Notes under the pieces: model-generated
Told to the model about the DNA's origin: nothing
What the model saw: the letters and a program-made list of their open reading frames with translations, nothing else
The model's database searches: none
Program-made: the position numbers and the translations under genes
Origin: Marinimicrococcus sp033875255
Lineage (GTDB): Bacteria; Pseudomonadota; Alphaproteobacteria; Geminicoccales; Geminicoccaceae
Direction of reading: 5' to 3'
DNA: 64,000 bases
Assembly: GCA_033875255.1 (NCBI GenBank)
Contig: JAWZSN010000002.1
Coordinates: 124,001-188,000 of the forward strand
In this document: positions 1-8,496 of the stretch, one piece after another
How the letters are laid out: each line of letters begins with the position of its first letter
How positions within the stretch are numbered: position 1 is the first letter of the stretch

Positions 1-51
1 CTCCACTCGCGAGGTGCTTGAGCAGTGTGAGGCGCCAGATTTCACCAAGTC

Positions 52-351
52 ACGATCGCCAGGTTCCGACACAAGGGCCTGAAACTCCTCTACGAGAAGG
101 GAGACAGAAGGCGCATCCCGTCGGAACATGCGGGCAAGCTCGAGCGAATTATCGCCCGTCTGGATGAGGCTGTGGGGCCGCAGAGCATGGATCTTCCCGG
201 ATTTCGACTGCATCCGCTGAAGGGCGACCTGGCCGGCTGCTGGTCCGTCAGTGTGTCGGGAAACTGGCGGGTGGTCTTCCGCTTCGACGGCGTTCACGCC
301 TGCGATGTCGATCTGGTCGACTATCATTCAAGGGCCGTCCCATGCCGATGA
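52..351 (+). CDS. higB: HigB/RelE-type toxin without a canonical start codon
   Basis: The frame reads as a HigB (RelE/ParE superfamily) mRNA-cleaving toxin: FRHKGLKLLYEKGD near the N-terminus, then FRLHPLKGDLAGCWSVSV and NWRVVFRF, ending about 99 residues after the inferred start. HigB proteins usually begin M-I-x-x-F-R-H-K-G. Here the codons before ARFRHKG are ACG ATC, and no ATG, GTG or TTG lies between the in-frame stop at 28-30 and residue A. The M codon is therefore most simply read as an ATG-to-ACG change at base 53. The end overlaps the antitoxin start by 10 bases, the usual translational coupling. The toxin may be weakly translated from ACG or silent. Family assignment is firm; the start is uncertain. 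Confidence 0.75.
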   Translation, partial: TIARFRHKGLKLLYEKGDRRRIPSEHAGKLERIIARLDEAVGPQSMDLPGFRLHPLKGDLAGCWSVSVSGNWRVVFRFDGVHACDVDLVDYHSRAVPCR

Positions 352-632
352 AGAACCCTCCTCACCCTGGTCTTTCAGTGCGTCACGATTGCCTGGAGCC
401 GCTGGATCTCAGCGTCACGGAGGCCGCGCGCAGGCTGGGGGTGAGCCGCAAGCAGCTCTCCGACGTGGTCAACGGCCATTCGGGAGTCTCGGCGGAGATG
501 GCCATCCGGCTCGACAAAGCCTTCGGCGGCGGCGCTGATACGTGGCTGCGTCTCCAGGCTGCCTGGGATCTCGCGCAAGCCATGAAACGGTCGAACGAGA
601 TCAAGGTGGAGCGGATTACCGGTGCTGCCTGA
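342..632 (+). CDS. higA: HigA-family antitoxin, XRE-type HTH
   Basis: This 96-residue protein has the HigA layout: a short N-terminal stretch (HPGLSVRHDCLEPLDLSV), then an XRE helix-turn-helix at about residues 25-65 (EAARRLGVSRKQLSDVVNGH) and a C-terminal helix (ADTWLRLQAAWDLAQAM). HigA binds and neutralises HigB and represses the shared promoter. The start overlaps the toxin's last codons. The promoter would lie upstream of base 52 and is only partly in the window. The antitoxin frame is intact although the toxin's start codon is damaged. Confident on family and pairing. Confidence 0.92.
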   Translation: MPMKNPPHPGLSVRHDCLEPLDLSVTEAARRLGVSRKQLSDVVNGHSGVSAEMAIRLDKAFGGGADTWLRLQAAWDLAQAMKRSNEIKVERITGAA

Positions 633-850
633 ACCGGAGCGGAAGGAGCGCCCTTAAATCACCTGAGCTGCCGGCACCGACCAGGCGCTACGGCAGGCAG
701 TGCGGCGGCACTCCATCGACATCTCCCCGTACCCGCTAGTGAATGAAGCCTGTTCGTTGCCCGCCGGCGCGACGCGGCTGCGCGGGTAGCGGCAGGCTGT
801 CGACGGAAGAAGAGCACAGGAGCCGCGCGCAGCGCCTTGTGACTGCTCCC

Positions 851-1912
851 TCAGCCCGCTGCCGCCAGGGTGTCGAAGAGCTTCGCCACCGTCGCTTCGG
901 GGATGCCGCGGGTGATCAGGACGAGGCGGGTGTCGTGGTCGGGAGAGGGCCAGGCGGGAAGCTCGACCGGCTCGTGGACGATGTGCTGGACGGCGTGGAC
1001 GACCAGCGGCAGATGCGGGTGCTCGGCGAGCTGGACAATGCCCTTGAGGCGCAGCAGGTCGGCGCCGGCACGGCTCGTGAGGATCTCGAGGAAGTCGGCC
1101 AATGCCGCGGCGCGCACCGGCTCGGGCCGGCGCAGGCAGAAGGCGCGGATGTCCTCGCCGTGGCGGTTCGGGTCGTGGCCGCCATGATGGTGATCGTGCC
1201 CGTGCTGGTGCTCATGAGCGTCGGGCCCGGCGGCGGCTCCCAGCCAGCGCTCCAGCGTGGCGGGCGAGGGGCCCAGGCCGAAGAGCGCGGCGGGGTCGAT
1301 CCGCCCGTGGCGCACCGGCAGCGGCGGGGCGGAGGGGGCGAGCGTCGCGAGGCGGGCGGCAAGGCCGGCGGGAATCAGGCCGCCGGTGAGGTCGGTCTTG
1401 CTCACCAGCACCCGGTCGGCCACGGCCGCCTGCTTCGCCGCCTCGGCCTGGCGCTCCAGGGTCGCGAGGCCGCTTGTGGCGTCCACCAGCGTCACGATGC
1501 CGTCCAGGGCGTAGCCATGGGCGATCATCGGGTCGGTGAGCAGGGTGTGGATGATCGGCGCCGGGTCGGCGAGGCCGGTGGTCTCGATGAGCAGCCGGTC
1601 GAACTCGGCCTGGCCGCGGCGGCGGCGCAGATCGATCTGGCGCACGGCGCGCGAGAGGTCGCCGCGCACGGTGCAGCACAGGCAGCCGCCGGCAACCTCG
1701 ACGATGTCCTCCTTCGCGTGCTCGACCAGCTCGTGGTCGAGGGGCACCTCGCCGAACTCGTTGATGATGACGGCGCTGCGCGCCATGCCGGGATGGCGCA
1801 GCAGCCGGCCCAGCAGCGTGGTCTTGCCGGCGCCCAGAAAGCCGGTGAGCACGGTGACCGGCAGGCGGCCTGCAGGATCGCCCGGGGCGGCGTGGTGGCG
1901 GACGGTGGACAT
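851..1912 (-). CDS. CobW/COG0523-family GTPase, likely metallochaperone
   Basis: This is a 353-residue G3E P-loop GTPase of the CobW/YjiA/ZNG group. Visible motifs are Walker A GFLGAGKTT (about 24-32), the metal-binding GGCLCC (75-80), the base-specifying SKTD and a CobW C-terminal domain. A histidine-rich loop (HEHQHGHDHHHGG, about residues 232-244) is typical of members that handle zinc or cobalt. These proteins deliver metal to client enzymes in the cytosol. The gene lies 16 bases downstream of the channel gene on the same strand, so they may be co-transcribed. No cobalamin genes are nearby, so a role in cobalamin synthesis is unsupported and a zinc chaperone is the better guess. No Zur site was identified. 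Confidence 0.88.
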   Translation of the reverse strand: MSTVRHHAAPGDPAGRLPVTVLTGFLGAGKTTLLGRLLRHPGMARSAVIINEFGEVPLDHELVEHAKEDIVEVAGGCLCCTVRGDLSRAVRQIDLRRRRGQAEFDRLLIETTGLADPAPIIHTLLTDPMIAHGYALDGIVTLVDATSGLATLERQAEAAKQAAVADRVLVSKTDLTGGLIPAGLAARLATLAPSAPPLPVRHGRIDPAALFGLGPSPATLERWLGAAAGPDAHEHQHGHDHHHGGHDPNRHGEDIRAFCLRRPEPVRAAALADFLEILTSRAGADLLRLKGIVQLAEHPHLPLVVHAVQHIVHEPVELPAWPSPDHDTRLVLITRGIPEATVAKLFDTLAAAG

Positions 1913-1928
1913 CGAGGGCTCCCGGCTC

Positions 1929-2951
1929 TCATCCCTCGCCCGGCAGATGCGGTGTGGCCGGACGCTCGTGGATGTCCTGCCACCGCCAGCCGTCGTTTTC
2001 CACCAGTGCCAGCAGCAGGCGGCGATGCAGGCTCCAGCGGGTGTCCTGCTCGCCCGGCTCCGCCTGCGGCACGCCCAGCCGGCCGAGCACGGTGGCGCGC
2101 GGGAGCGGAGGCTCCTCGTGCGCGGCCTCGATGCGGGCGGCGTCCATGGCGGCCAGGAAGGCGGCGATGGCGCCGCGCACCTCCAGCAGCATGCAGCGGC
2201 GGGGTGCCGCCTCTGGCGCCACGCGGGTGAGGAGCAGATGGAGCGTGTCGTCGAGGGCCGCGAGGCGCAGGGCCAGGGCGCTGGCCGGCTCGACGCTGTG
2301 GAAGCGGTGCAGGGCCGGATAGGTGAGGTGCTGCTGGCTCTGCGCCACGATGAGCGGGCAGAGCCGGTCTAGGGGCTGCTCCATGGCGGAAAGGGAGCGG
2401 CCGTCCCAGTAGCGCTGCAGGATCGCCTCGGGCGTGCCGCCCATCACCCCCACCAGCAGGGCGAGCTGGCGTTTGCTGGCGGCGGCCGAGACCACCGGCA
2501 CGAGATAGGTGACGGAGAGGGTGAGCGCTAGGAGCCCGTTGGCGGAGCAGGCGGCGGTGGCGAGCTGCCAGGCGGTGCCCTCGGGGCGGAAGTCGCCGAG
2601 CCCCAGGGTGAAGAGCGTGTAGCCGGCATAGTAGGCGAGCTCCCAGCCGCGGGCCGGGAGGCGCGAGGCCGAGCTGACCACGCCGCCCTCGCCGCCGAGG
2701 AAGACCAGCGTCCAGCCGGCCCACAGCAGCAGCGTCCACATCAGCATCATGCCGGCCACCGAGAGCGGGCCGCCCAGCGCCAGCAGCCTGCCGTGCCGCT
2801 TTCCGCCGGTGAGCCACAGCAGCGCCTGCCAGGTCCAGCGGATCAGCGGCGAGCTGAGCGGCCCGCCGCCGCGCACGGTAAGCGTGGTGAGCACGAGGTC
2901 GGCCATGGCGAGGAGGACGACGAGGATGCCGGCGGCGGTGATCCAGGTCAT
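1929..2951 (-). CDS. Two-TM potassium-channel-family membrane protein
   Basis: This 340-residue protein starts with a transmembrane helix (about 5-24). A second hydrophobic helix follows near 62-86, then a pore-helix and filter segment with TLGLGD at 115-120, matching the TxGxGD potassium selectivity filter, and another helix near 130-150. The C-terminal half is soluble and helical with no RCK/TrkA Rossmann motif visible. The ATG at 2951 is chosen because the first TM follows at once; the frame stays open far upstream only through antisense reading of the TRAP operon. It is divergent from dctP. The filter reads GLGD rather than GYGD, so ion selectivity is an inference. Confidence 0.8.
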   Translation of the reverse strand: MTWITAAGILVVLLAMADLVLTTLTVRGGGPLSSPLIRWTWQALLWLTGGKRHGRLLALGGPLSVAGMMLMWTLLLWAGWTLVFLGGEGGVVSSASRLPARGWELAYYAGYTLFTLGLGDFRPEGTAWQLATAACSANGLLALTLSVTYLVPVVSAAASKRQLALLVGVMGGTPEAILQRYWDGRSLSAMEQPLDRLCPLIVAQSQQHLTYPALHRFHSVEPASALALRLAALDDTLHLLLTRVAPEAAPRRCMLLEVRGAIAAFLAAMDAARIEAAHEEPPLPRATVLGRLGVPQAEPGEQDTRWSLHRRLLLALVENDGWRWQDIHERPATPHLPGEG

Positions 2952-3095
2952 GACAGCGCTCCTCGTTGCATCGTGGCAGCAGGGGAACGGGACTGCAGGC
3001 CTAACGTTGCGCAGCCGATCGCCGACCCTCTCGCTTCGGCCCCTGCCGCGTGTTACGACCGCGCGACGTAGAACCGCAAGCTGGGGAGAGGCTGA

Positions 3096-4088
3096 ATGAG
3101 GAATTTGGTCAGGAAGGCGGCCGTGGCCGTCACCGTGGCGGCATCGCTGACGGCGCTGCCGGCACTGGCGCAGACCAAGTGGACGATGGCGTCGGGCTAT
3201 CCCGAGGACAGCTTCTTCACCAAGAACATCCGCCAGCTCATCGCCGACGTCCAGGAGGCCACGAACGGCGAGCTGGTGATCGATCTGCGGCCCAACGACG
3301 AGCTCATCAAGCACGACGCCATCAAGCGTGCGGTGCAGGCCGGCCAGGTGCAGATGGGCGAGATCCGCCTCGCCGTCTACACCAACGAGGAGAAGATCTA
3401 CAGCCTCGACAATCTGCCCAACCTCGTCACCACCTATGACGAGGCGTGGAAGCTGATGGAGGTGCAAAAGCCCTATCTCGACGAACTTCTGGCCAAGCGC
3501 GGCATGCGCCTGATCACCTACGAGCCGTGGCCCGGCCAGGGCTTCTACACGGCCGAGCCGGTGACCTCGCTGGCCGATCTCGAGGGCCAGTCGATCCGCA
3601 TCTACTCGCCGCAGACCCAGACGATGTGCGAGATGATGGGCATGAAGGCCACCATCCTGCCGTTCGCCGAGGTGCCGCAGGCCTTCTCGACCGGGCTGAT
3701 CGAGTCCTTGTGGACCAGCGCGCAGACCGGCACCGACGTGCAGGCGTGGGACTACGTCAAGCATTTCACCTATACCGGGAGCATGCACAACAAGAACGCG
3801 ATCATCGTCAACGAGCGCGCGTTCCAGGCCCTCGACGAGGCCTCGCAGAAGGCCCTGCTCGAGGCCGGCCAGCGGGCCACCGAGCGCGGCTGGGCGCTCA
3901 GCAAGGAGGCCAGCGACAGCAAGCAGAAGGAGCTGGCCGAGCACGGGATGGTGATCGCCGAGGCGCCCGAGGACGTCATGGCGAGGATGCGCGAGATCGG
4001 CGTCGCCATGGTGGCCGACTGGCGCGAGGGCGCGACCGACGAGCAGCTCGCCGTCCTCGACGCTTACCTCGCTGCGGTGGGCCGCTGA
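3096..4088 (+). CDS. dctP: TRAP transporter solute-binding protein DctP
   Basis: This 330-residue periplasmic binding protein of the DctP family has a signal peptide at residues 1-25 (…SLTALPALA, cleaved before QTKW). Typical DctP features follow: VQAGQVQMGE in the first lobe, a hinge, and LEGQSIRIYSPQTQTMCEMMG with FAEVPQAFSTGLIESLWTS in the second lobe. It captures the ligand, usually a carboxylate, and passes it to DctQM. It is the first gene of dctPQM, with a 94-base gap holding a strong hairpin before dctQ, which fits higher expression of the binding protein. The substrate cannot be read from sequence. No regulator gene is adjacent. Confidence 0.92.
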   Translation: MRNLVRKAAVAVTVAASLTALPALAQTKWTMASGYPEDSFFTKNIRQLIADVQEATNGELVIDLRPNDELIKHDAIKRAVQAGQVQMGEIRLAVYTNEEKIYSLDNLPNLVTTYDEAWKLMEVQKPYLDELLAKRGMRLITYEPWPGQGFYTAEPVTSLADLEGQSIRIYSPQTQTMCEMMGMKATILPFAEVPQAFSTGLIESLWTSAQTGTDVQAWDYVKHFTYTGSMHNKNAIIVNERAFQALDEASQKALLEAGQRATERGWALSKEASDSKQKELAEHGMVIAEAPEDVMARMREIGVAMVADWREGATDEQLAVLDAYLAAVGR

Positions 4089-4107
4089 GCCGCACCATCG
4101 TCCTGCC

Positions 4108-4130
4108 GGCGGGGCCTTCCCGGCCCCGCC
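4108..4130 (+). terminator. Intra-operon hairpin between dctP and dctQ
   Basis: A perfect 9-bp GC-only stem (GGCGGGGCC / GGCCCCGCC) with loop TTCCC, followed by only TTT. The short U-tract suggests a partial terminator or a 3' stabiliser that keeps dctP transcript above dctQM. This is a common arrangement for binding-protein genes. It was read directly from sequence and no energy was calculated. Confidence 0.65.
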
Positions 4131-4182
4131 TTTCCCACGCCAGCGGGACCGGCCTCGGCCCCGCCTCGCTCCCGGAGGTCCC

Positions 4183-4692
4183 GTGATCCGACGCGTCCTC
4201 GACACGCTCTATCTTGGAAGCGGCTATCTCGCGGCCCTCTTCCTGGCCCTGATCGCGGTGGCGATCATCCTGCAGGTGGTCGGGCGCAGCCTCGGCTACG
4301 TGGTCGACTCCACCGAGATCGCCGGCTTCTTCATGGCGGCCTCCTCCTTCTTCGCGCTGGCCCACACCTTCAAGAGCGGCTCGCATGTGCGGGTGACGAT
4401 CCTCGCCCATGCCCTGACCGGGGGCACGCGGCGGCTGCTCGAGACATGGTGCTGCCTCGCCGCCGCTGCGGCGACCGGCTACCTCGCCTGGCATGCGATC
4501 GGCCTTGCCTGGCAGTCCTGGGATTTCGAGGATATCAGCCCGGGCCTCCTCGCCATCCCGTTCTGGATCCCGCAAAGCGCCATGGCGGCGGGGCTCGTGC
4601 TGCTCGTGGTGGCGCTTCTCGACGAGGCCGTCGCCGTGCTGCGCGGCCGCATGCCCTCCTACGCCAGCGGCGAGGACACGGCCCTCGACTGA
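4183..4692 (+). CDS. dctQ: TRAP transporter small permease DctQ
   Basis: This 169-residue, four-helix integral membrane protein matches the DctQ family: TM1 near 10-32, a stretch QVVGRSLGYVVDSTEIAGFF (the usual amphipathic R-x-x-x-x-x-x-x-x-E segment), TM2, TM3 near 85-108 and TM4 near 127-150. It begins with GTG at 4183, preceded by GGAGGTC. It bridges the binding protein and DctM in Na+-driven uptake. The gap to dctM is 53 bases. Confidence 0.9.
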   Translation: MIRRVLDTLYLGSGYLAALFLALIAVAIILQVVGRSLGYVVDSTEIAGFFMAASSFFALAHTFKSGSHVRVTILAHALTGGTRRLLETWCCLAAAAATGYLAWHAIGLAWQSWDFEDISPGLLAIPFWIPQSAMAAGLVLLVVALLDEAVAVLRGRMPSYASGEDTALD

Positions 4693-4745
4693 GCGCGACC
4701 GGCCGCCCGCCGGACGCAAGCTACCCTTCGCAAGGATCCGTCCGC

Positions 4746-6053
4746 ATGGACCAGATCGTTCTCGCCTCGACGGTGATGCTCGCCGTCGTCCTGCTGTTCC
4801 TGGCCTCCGGCGTGTGGGTCGCGATCTCGCTGCTCGCCGCCAGCATCGCAGCACTGGTCCTCTTCACCCCGGTGCCGGCAGGCTCGCTGCTCGCCTCCAG
4901 CATGTGGGACGCGAGCTGGAACTGGGCGCTCACCGCCCTGCCGCTCTTCGTGTGGATGGGCGAGATCCTCTCGCGCACCCGGCTCTCCTCCGACATGTTC
5001 AGCGGTGTGGCCCCCTGGGTCTCGCGCCTGCCCGGCCGCCTGCTGCACGTCAACGTGCTGAGCTGCGGGATCATGGCGGCGGTGGCCGGCTCCTCGGCGG
5101 TGACCGCCGCCACCATCGGCCGGATGAGCCTGCCCGAGCTCTCCCGGCGCGGCTACAACGAGAACATGATGATCGGCACGCTGGCGGGCTCCGGCACGCT
5201 GGGCCTCCTGATCCCGCCCTCCATCGTGATGATCGTCTACGGCGTCACCGCCCAGCAGTCGGTGGCGCGCCTGTTCATCGCCGGCATCCTGCCGGGCCTC
5301 GTGCTCGTGCTCCTGTTCATGGGCTACGTGGCGCTGTGGTCGATGGCCAATGCCGAGCGCATGCCGGCGGCCGAGCCCCGGGTGAAGCTGCGCACCAAGC
5401 TCTGGGAATCGCGCCGGCTGATCCCGGTCCTCCTCCTCATCATCGCCGTGATCGGCTCGATCTACGGCGGCATCGCCACCCCCACCGAGGCCGCCACCAT
5501 CGGCGTGGTGGGCTCGCTGGCCCTCGCCGCCGCCTATGGCGGCCTCTCCATGGCGACCTTCATGGAGAGCCTGCTCGCCGCCACTCGCATGTCGTGCATG
5601 ATCGCCTTCATCATCGGCTGCGCGGCCTGCCTGACCATCGCCGTGGGCTTCGTCGACATCCCCCGCGCGCTGGCCGGCTGGGTCGACAGCCTGGGCCTCT
5701 CGCGCTACGCGCTTCTGGCCGTGCTGGCCTTCTTCATCCTCGTGATGGGCTGCTTTCTCGAGGGCATCTCGATCATCGTCTTGAGCGCCTCGGTGATGCT
5801 GCCGATGCTGGAAGCCGCCGACGTCGACCTGCTCTGGTTCGGCGTCTTCGTCGTCATCCTCATCGAGGCCGCCCAGATCACCCCGCCGGTGGGCTTCAAC
5901 CTCTTCGTCCTCCAGTCCCTCACCGGCCGCAGCATCTGGCGCATCACCGTGGCCACGGTGCCCTTCTTCCTGATCCTGATGCTGCTCCTCGTGGTGATCA
6001 CCATGGCCCCCGCGGTGGTGACCTGGCTGCCCGGGCTGATGGGAAGGGGCTGA
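4746..6053 (+). CDS. dctM: TRAP transporter large permease DctM
   Basis: At 435 residues this is the normal DctM length. It is highly hydrophobic with about 12 helices and family signatures GSSAVTAATIGRMSLPEL, GYNENMMIGTLAGSGTLGLL-type (about 135-160) and IPPSIVMIVYGV. It is the transporting subunit that couples solute entry to a Na+ gradient. The ATG at 4746 follows AAGGATCCG. An upstream open frame is only a shadow of dctQ. It is the last gene of dctPQM and is followed by about 1 kb without genes. Confidence 0.93.
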   Translation: MDQIVLASTVMLAVVLLFLASGVWVAISLLAASIAALVLFTPVPAGSLLASSMWDASWNWALTALPLFVWMGEILSRTRLSSDMFSGVAPWVSRLPGRLLHVNVLSCGIMAAVAGSSAVTAATIGRMSLPELSRRGYNENMMIGTLAGSGTLGLLIPPSIVMIVYGVTAQQSVARLFIAGILPGLVLVLLFMGYVALWSMANAERMPAAEPRVKLRTKLWESRRLIPVLLLIIAVIGSIYGGIATPTEAATIGVVGSLALAAAYGGLSMATFMESLLAATRMSCMIAFIIGCAACLTIAVGFVDIPRALAGWVDSLGLSRYALLAVLAFFILVMGCFLEGISIIVLSASVMLPMLEAADVDLLWFGVFVVILIEAAQITPPVGFNLFVLQSLTGRSIWRITVATVPFFLILMLLLVVITMAPAVVTWLPGLMGRG

Positions 6054-6085
6054 GGCAGGGGCGGGGCGCGGCGGCGCCGGGGCTC

Positions 6086-6590
6086 GTCGGGTTCGTGTTT
6101 GCAGCGCACCGCGCGACACCGGTGCGTCGGCGGTGGCGAGGTGGTGGAGGCGGCCTCGGGTTCGTCTTTTCACGCCTCGCGGCGCAACCATTCCTCCGCT
6201 GCCGGGCGGCCTGCGCCGCGGGCGTCGGGTTCGTCTTTGCCGCGTGCCGCGTAGCGCCGGCGCGTTGCCGGCTGCGAGATTGGCCAAGGCCCGGGTTCGA
6301 CTTTCCACGCCTCGCAACGCAAGTCATTCCCTCGCTGCTGGACGGCCCCTCCGCGAGCCTCGGGTTCGTGTTTGCCCGGCATGTTGCAGCACTGGCGGGT
6401 GGCCGGGTTCGAGATGTGCGAGGGCTCGGGTTCGACTTTGCCATCTCGTAAAGCCGGCCATCCCTCCGCGGCTCGATGGCCGGCACCGCGGGCGTCGGGT
6501 TCGATTTTGCCAGGTGCCGGGCGACGCCAGAGCGTATGGCAGTAAGCCGGGTAGAGCCGCGAGCCTCGGGTTCGTCTGTGCCATGGCAGG
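6086..6590. repeat. Eight-copy imperfect tandem array built from a ~135-bp two-part unit
   Basis: A core close to CGGGTTCGTNTTTGCC recurs with its first base at 6088, 6157, 6226, 6292, 6361, 6427, 6495 and 6566, a spacing of 66-71 bases. The sequence between cores alternates. Odd copies continue with a GCCGCGTGCCGCG-like segment. Even copies continue with a CACGCCTCGCAACGCAA-like segment and CATTCCCTCGCTG. The true unit is therefore a dimer of about 135 bp present four times. On the minus strand the cores read as K-[ST]-N-P or N-T-N-P in one frame, but no convincing gene spans them. The array lies between dctM and the restriction-modification island. Function unknown. Confidence 0.85.
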
Positions 6591-6601
6591 AACACGGCGC
6601 A

Positions 6602-6703
6602 GGCGAGGGGCGCGACGCGGACAAGCCGTGAGGCAACCGGGAAGGCGGGACGAGGCGTTGGCGGGCGCTCGGCATGGGCTCTCGCAGCGGGGGCGACCCG
6701 TGA
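6602..6703. repeat. Direct repeat copy 1 (~102 bp)
   Basis: This segment matches 6807-6908 in the same orientation with few differences. Shared landmarks are GGCGAGGGGC, GAAGGCGGGACGAGGCGTTG and CTCGCAGCGGGGGCG. It follows the eighth repeat core directly. No open frame in it looks coding. Confidence 0.75.
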
Positions 6704-6806
6704 AGATGTCACCAAATAGGAACAAAAGCAAGTTGAGCGGGCCAGCGGTACCAAGTCACCCCAACGGGCGGTAAAAGGGAGTCAGGTGCCGTAACTCCGC
6801 GACGCT

Positions 6807-6908
6807 GGCGAGGGGCACGGCGCGGACGAGGCGGGCGGCAACCGAGAAGGCGGGACGAGGCGTTGGCGGGCCTCGGCATGGGATCTCGCAGCGGGGGCGG
6901 CCCGCGAC
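6807..6908. repeat. Direct repeat copy 2 (~102 bp)
   Basis: This is the second copy of the element at 6602-6703. The two are separated by about 103 bp of lower-GC DNA (6704-6806). The copy ends shortly before the lower-GC island with the methyltransferase, so it may mark a junction. No terminal inverted repeats or transposase are visible. Confidence 0.75.
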
Positions 6909-7034
6909 CATGCCGGCCAGTATGAAAAAATGCAAGGAGCGCCCGTCCGCCGTACCAGAAGCGCTTAACGGCGAACTAATTGCAGCCGGAGTAGGGGAAA
7001 GAGATCCCTCTATGTTTCCCCGGAAACGACTCAC

Positions 7035-8492
7035 ATGCGGCCATTCCGGTCAATTCGCTTGGCAGCAAGATCGGAACGGACTAAGAACAGAAGAGTAGCA
7101 AAGGCTGAGTCACGGAGCATGCGAGTGAGCCCAAAAGTTGAGACTATCAGAGATGGCCATGGGCGCACGGGTTCCGTTCGAACGCATGATTTCTCGGTGG
7201 TTGATCTCTTTTGCGGCGCTGGTGGTATGTCCGAGGGCTTTCGTCAGGCGGGCTTTGTCGTCTTAGCCGGAAGCGACAACGATCCGGATGCGTTAGCAAC
7301 GTTCGCAGCTAATTTTCCAGAGGCTGAAGCGATCTTGGGTGACATCCGCGAGGACGCGGTCAAGGAGCAGATCCTCGACGCAGCACGCCGTGCGACGGTG
7401 CTCGTGGGGGGGCCGCCGTGCCAAGCGTTCTCGCAAGTACGTAATCACAGTCGCATGATCGATGATCCGCGTAACGCCCTGTATCGTGAGTTTGTGAGTG
7501 CGCTTCGCACCGCCGTTCCGCGTGCATTCGTTATGGAGAATGTAACTGGAATGGACCAGATGGGCGCACGGGAGCAAATCCTCTGCGATCTGTCATTAGG
7601 GGGAGAATATGAAGTCCGTGCACAAGTAGTTGACGCCGCGGACTTTGGTGTGCCGCAAACGCGCAAGCGTCTCTTGTTTATCGGCGTCCGGCGCGAAATT
7701 GGAATGACGGTTCCCGTGCTGAATGGGTCTGGGGCGAGCGATTCGGTTGCGCTGGTACGATTCGCGGGTGACCGTAGCCCTCGGTACCAACTGGTCGTTC
7801 AACAAAACCTGCTGAGCATGAAGCTGGCCAATGCCCTGGAGGACGCTGAAGATCTGACCGCCGTCACAGCTGCACAAGCGATATCGGACTTGACCGGCCT
7901 CCCAGTGGGAAATCGGCGCGATGAGATAGACTGGAACCAGTTGCCTGAGCCCAGCAGCGCTTACCAACGGCTGATGCGGGCGCATGCGGGGGACAAGGCA
8001 GTCAACCTGCAGGTCCCTCGTCTAAACAAAGATACCGAACTGCGGCTCCAGGGTATTCCACAAGGGGGGAACTATCGTGATCTGCAGGACGAACTTCTTG
8101 GCCGCTATCTGACAGGTCAACGCTGGGGACAGAGCAACGGAAGTGGCCGACTTTCCCGAAAACACTTTTATGCCTACCGGCGGCTTCATCCTGCACTCTG
8201 GGCCTGGACACTGAACACGAAGGCTGACTCCGTCTACCATTATGAGGTTCCGCGTGCGCTGTCGGTGCGCGAGATGGCGCGCTTGCAGTCATTTCCTGAC
8301 CGCTTCCTGTTCACCACCGATCCACGGCGCGGGCCACTAGAAGGGCGCCATGACGGTGGGGCGGCACATTCGCGGTATCGCCAAGTCGGTAACGCGGTTC
8401 CTCCACTTCTGGCTGCGCGTGTAGCGCAGAGCCTGCTGAGTGAGCTAAAAGCCTCTCGCGCCCAAGATGGGATTCGCGCGAAGGCGGGATAA
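7035..8492 (+). CDS. DNA (cytosine-5) methyltransferase
   Basis: This 485-residue C5-cytosine methyltransferase carries the ordered family motifs. They are DLFCGAGGMSEGF (motif I, about 57-69), GGPPCQAFSQ with catalytic Cys near 129 (IV), ENV (VI), QTRKR (VIII), RALSVREMARLQSFPDRF (IX) and QVGNAVPPLLA (X). It methylates the recognition site of the neighbouring nuclease using S-adenosylmethionine. The start is uncertain: ATG 7035 gives a 50-residue leader, while ATG 7119 is closer to motif I but has GGAG only one base away. Codon use and GC are clearly lower than in neighbouring core genes, a sign of transfer. The stop at 8492 is 4 bases before the nuclease ATG. Confidence 0.92.
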   Translation: MRPFRSIRLAARSERTKNRRVAKAESRSMRVSPKVETIRDGHGRTGSVRTHDFSVVDLFCGAGGMSEGFRQAGFVVLAGSDNDPDALATFAANFPEAEAILGDIREDAVKEQILDAARRATVLVGGPPCQAFSQVRNHSRMIDDPRNALYREFVSALRTAVPRAFVMENVTGMDQMGAREQILCDLSLGGEYEVRAQVVDAADFGVPQTRKRLLFIGVRREIGMTVPVLNGSGASDSVALVRFAGDRSPRYQLVVQQNLLSMKLANALEDAEDLTAVTAAQAISDLTGLPVGNRRDEIDWNQLPEPSSAYQRLMRAHAGDKAVNLQVPRLNKDTELRLQGIPQGGNYRDLQDELLGRYLTGQRWGQSNGSGRLSRKHFYAYRRLHPALWAWTLNTKADSVYHYEVPRALSVREMARLQSFPDRFLFTTDPRRGPLEGRHDGGAAHSRYRQVGNAVPPLLAARVAQSLLSELKASRAQDGIRAKAG

Positions 8493-8496
8493 ACGG

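Noticed and set aside
633..850. Possible small gene after higA
   Set aside because: About 220 bases with no coding signal, RNA motif or clear terminator seen.
743..2230. 495-residue plus-strand ORF
   Set aside because: It is antisense to the CobW gene, has low-complexity composition and no motifs, an effect of high GC.
1929..4205. 758-residue minus-strand ORF
   Set aside because: The first ~417 residues are antisense to dctP; only the last 340 residues (from 2951) are the channel protein.
6086..6590. CRISPR array
   Set aside because: The spacing is regular, but the cores vary, the intervening segments are related to each other in two alternating types, and no cas genes are present.
5998..6675. 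Minus-strand repeat protein with K-[ST]-N-P motifs
   Set aside because: Several frames on both strands stay open over the repeats, unit spacing is not always a multiple of three (68 and 71 occur), and there is no ribosome site or domain; best explained as translated repeat DNA.
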